From the NCBI GenBank assembly GCA_021847125.1, contig JAJZUK010000129.1, positions 1 through 5,084 on the forward strand: 5,084 nucleotides of DNA. The letters run 5' to 3'. The position numbers were made by a program, and so were the translations under genes. Numbering within the stretch: the stretch's first letter is position 1; every line of letters starts with the position of its first letter. This DNA is from Pseudomonadota bacterium (GTDB lineage Bacteria > Pseudomonadota > Gammaproteobacteria > Burkholderiales > SG8-39). Below the pieces are notes generated by a model, which worked only from the letters and a program-made list of their open reading frames with translations, had not been told where the DNA came from and ran no database searches. Shown piece by piece: positions 1-5,084 of this stretch.

Positions 1-3686
<3,686 letters not shown>

Positions 3687-3689
3687 ACC

Positions 3690-3693
3690 AGGG
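3690..3693 (+). promoter_or_regulatory. Weak ribosome binding site for hpt
   Basis: AGGG sits eight bases before the ATG at 3702, within the 15-base galU-hpt gap. The match is short. It supports the ATG at 3702 as the start; the GTG at 3683 that overlaps the galU stop is in a different frame and cannot begin this gene. Confidence 0.4.
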
Positions 3694-3701
3694 CGCAGCC
3701 T

Positions 3702-4259
3702 ATGGACCGAAGCGCGCGCGCCTGGGAGATCCTGCAAACGGCTGAGTTGATCCACAGCGCGGCCGCCGTCGATGCGGCGATCGCGCGCGTCGCTGCGGAA
3801 ATTTCGGCGCAACTCAAGGATCGATATCCGCTGGTGCTGTCGGTGATGGGCGGAGCGGTCGTATTTACCGGCCGCGTTCTGCCGCTGCTCAACTTCCCGC
3901 TGGATTTCGACTATATCCACGCATCGCGCTACGGTGCCGCCACCAGCGGCGGGCAGGTCGAGTGGACGGTCGAACCCAAGGGCAATGTCCGCGGCCGGGT
4001 GGTGCTGGTGCTGGACGATATCCTGGATATCGGCGACACCATGCTCGCGATACGCGAGCGCGTGCTCGGTCTGGGGGCGCAGGCGTTCTATTGCGCGGTG
4101 CTGACGGACAAAACGAAAGCCATGGCCAAACCGATCCGCGCCGATTTCGTCGGTCTGCCGCTGCCGGACCGCTACGTATTCGGCTGCGGCATGGATGCCT
4201 ACGGCGCCTGGCGCAATCTGCCGGCTATCTACGCATTGCGCGAGGACCGCCGAGCGTGA
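3702..4259 (+). CDS. hpt: Hypoxanthine-guanine phosphoribosyltransferase
   Basis: This cytoplasmic purine salvage enzyme transfers phosphoribose from PRPP to hypoxanthine or guanine, giving IMP or GMP. The 185-residue protein is a type I phosphoribosyltransferase. The PRPP-binding motif is VVLVLDDILDIGDT (residues 100-113, acidic pair Asp105-Asp106). The pyrophosphate loop is VMGGA (residues 48-52). The flexible-loop segment is FDYIHASRYG (residues 69-78), where many HGPRTs have SSYG. The purine-binding C-terminal region reads YVFGCGMDAYGAWRNLP, corresponding to the GYGLDYxxxYRNLP pattern of classical HGPRTs; this separates it from adenine, xanthine or orotate phosphoribosyltransferases. The relative preference for hypoxanthine over guanine cannot be read from sequence. 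The start is 15 bases after galU in the same frame. The next gene probably makes hypoxanthine, so the pair would form a short salvage route. In-frame upstream extension is blocked by the galU stop. Confidence 0.92.
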   Translation: MDRSARAWEILQTAELIHSAAAVDAAIARVAAEISAQLKDRYPLVLSVMGGAVVFTGRVLPLLNFPLDFDYIHASRYGAATSGGQVEWTVEPKGNVRGRVVLVLDDILDIGDTMLAIRERVLGLGAQAFYCAVLTDKTKAMAKPIRADFVGLPLPDRYVFGCGMDAYGAWRNLPAIYALREDRRA

Positions 4260-4296
4260 GTCGCGGCCGGCCTGCGTTCGGCGCCCAGCCCGCCGT

Positions 4297-4302
4297 GATA
4301 AT
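4297..4302 (+). promoter_or_regulatory. Possible -10 element in the hpt-phosphorylase gap
   Basis: The 99-base gap 4260-4358 is the only substantial intergenic space in the window. It holds GATAAT (five of six bases of TATAAT), preceded by TG-rich sequence and standing out from the GC-rich surroundings. About 18 bases upstream there is only TGCGTT (4273-4278), a poor -35. If used, transcription would begin near 4309-4311 and leave a leader of about 50 bases before the ATG at 4359. The rest of the gap shows no convincing terminator, and there is no clear Shine-Dalgarno sequence before 4359. Confidence 0.3.
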
Positions 4303-4358
4303 ATCGCCGCCGTCGCAATGTCAAAGATGCACCCCCTGATTTTGAAACCCGCCAGCGC

Positions 4359-5084
4359 ATGTTAGCCATCATCGGCGGCAGCGGCCTCACCCAGCTGTCC
4401 AACCTCGACGTCACGCGCCGCCTCGCGGTGCGCACCCCCTATGGCGAGCCCTCCGGCGCGCTCACCTTCGGCCGCATCGCCGGCGCAGACGTGGTCTTCC
4501 TCGCGCGCCACGGCTATGGCCACACGATTCCGCCGCACGAAGTGAATTACCGTGCCAACATCTGGGCGCTGCGGGAGCAGAAGGTCGATGGCGTGGTTTC
4601 GGTCGCATCCGTGGGCGGGATACGCGCCGACATGCAGCCGGGTGCGATCGCGGTGCCGCACCAGATCATCGACTACACCTGGGGCCGCAAGAACACGTTT
4701 TACGACGGTGGCGGGCAGCCGGTCACGCATATCGATTTCACCGAGCCGTACTCGGCGCCGTTGCGCCGCCGCATCCTCGACGCGGCGCGTGCCAGCAGCG
4801 AAGCGGTCGCCGAGAATGCGGTCTACGCCGCGAGCCAGGGTCCGCGGCTGGAAACCGCGGCCGAAATCGACCGCCTGGAGCGCGACGGCGCCGACGTTGT
4901 CGGCATGACCGGCATGCCCGAGGCGGCATTGGCGCGCGAGGCCGGACTGGAATACGCGACCATCGCCGTGGTCGCCAATTACGCCGCCGGCCGCGGCACG
5001 AGCCTGCACGGCATCCGCCTCGAGGACATCGAACAAGTGCTGCAGCAGGCGCTCGCGCGCGTGCGCCGTGTCATCGAGCAGCTG
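4359..5084 (+). CDS. mtnP: S-methyl-5'-thioinosine phosphorylase (MTAP/PNP family), 3' end just outside the window
   Basis: This enzyme cleaves a 5'-methylthionucleoside with phosphate, releasing the purine base and 5-methylthioribose 1-phosphate. The frame is open for 242 codons from ATG 4359 to the window edge. Pseudomonas MTIP, as I recall it, is about 245 residues, so only a few residues and the stop are missing. Family features in order are the phosphate loop IIGGSGL (4-10), FLARHGYGHTIPPHEVNYRA (47-66, with Arg50-His51), SVGGIR (84-89), VPHQIIDYTWGR (99-110), HIDFTEPY (124-131), SQGPRLETAAEI (159-170) and VGMTGMPEAALARE (181-194). Base-recognition residues are Asn207 and Ala209 (VVANYAAG); adenine-specific MTA phosphorylases have Asp at both, while 6-oxopurine PNPs have Asn at the first. 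This points to methylthioinosine rather than methylthioadenosine, yielding hypoxanthine for the adjacent Hpt. The ATG is the only usual start between the in-frame stop at 4299-4301 and the GGSG loop. The alternative is a true MTA phosphorylase (MtnP) or a broader PNP. Confidence 0.9.
   Translation, partial: MLAIIGGSGLTQLSNLDVTRRLAVRTPYGEPSGALTFGRIAGADVVFLARHGYGHTIPPHEVNYRANIWALREQKVDGVVSVASVGGIRADMQPGAIAVPHQIIDYTWGRKNTFYDGGGQPVTHIDFTEPYSAPLRRRILDAARASSEAVAENAVYAASQGPRLETAAEIDRLERDGADVVGMTGMPEAALAREAGLEYATIAVVANYAAGRGTSLHGIRLEDIEQVLQQALARVRRVIEQL

Noticed and set aside
4265..4272. Eight-base palindrome GGCCGGCC just after the hpt stop.
   Set aside because: Short GC palindromes are common in sequence of this composition and nothing nearby repeats it as an operator would.
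4279..4295. Inverted repeat CGGCG / CGCCG with a seven-base loop after hpt, considered as a terminator.
   Set aside because: The stem is only five pairs and is followed by TGATAATAT rather than a run of T, so it does not look like an intrinsic terminator; such short GC stems are expected by chance here.
4256..4339. Possible small gene beginning at the GTG overlapping the hpt stop (27 codons).
   Set aside because: It has no ribosome binding site, its composition is unremarkable, and it ends before the next gene; there is no support beyond an open frame.
4362..5036. Long reverse-strand open frame (224 codons) opposite the phosphorylase gene, and another at 3174-3920.
   Set aside because: Their translations are Arg/Ala/Gly-rich with no family motif, and they lie opposite strongly conserved + strand genes; they are shadows of GC-rich codon usage.

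Overview
The window is a compact stretch of ordinary bacterial chromosome. It is GC-rich, and all five recognisable genes lie on the + strand. From left to right they are the 3' part of zipA (cell division), complete ligA (NAD+-dependent DNA ligase), complete galU (UTP-glucose-1-phosphate uridylyltransferase), complete hpt (hypoxanthine-guanine phosphoribosyltransferase), and an almost complete S-methyl-5'-thioinosine phosphorylase gene that runs off the right edge with no stop codon. The zipA-ligA order, the protein variants and the base composition suggest a betaproteobacterium, perhaps of the Nitrosomonadales/Gallionella-like kind. That placement is inferred from remembered family resemblance, not from a search.

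Region 1 to 3686 is a tightly packed block. The zipA stop and the ligA start share one base (TAATG), the ligA stop and the galU start share four bases (ATGA), and hpt starts 15 bases after the galU stop. Nothing in these junctions looks like a terminator or a strong promoter, so the first four genes are probably cotranscribed from a promoter left of the window. ZipA anchors and bundles FtsZ at the division site, LigA seals nicks during replication and repair, and GalU makes UDP-glucose for envelope polysaccharides. These are housekeeping functions with no shared pathway.

Region 3702 to 5084 is more coherent biochemically. Hpt converts hypoxanthine (or guanine) plus PRPP to IMP (or GMP). The last gene belongs to the MTAP/PNP family and carries Asn207 and Ala209 where 5'-methylthioadenosine phosphorylases carry two Asp residues, so it probably releases hypoxanthine from methylthioinosine. 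The two would form consecutive steps recycling the purine of methylthioadenosine, a by-product of polyamine and acyl-homoserine lactone synthesis. The only real intergenic gap (4260-4358, 99 bases) lies between them and holds a weak promoter-like GATAAT.

I found no mobile element, CRISPR array, RNA gene, phage sequence or undescribed system. Reverse-strand reading frames are all shadows of the + strand genes. The points most worth a second look are the charged insertion of about 24 residues in LigA and the predicted 6-oxopurine specificity of the last enzyme.
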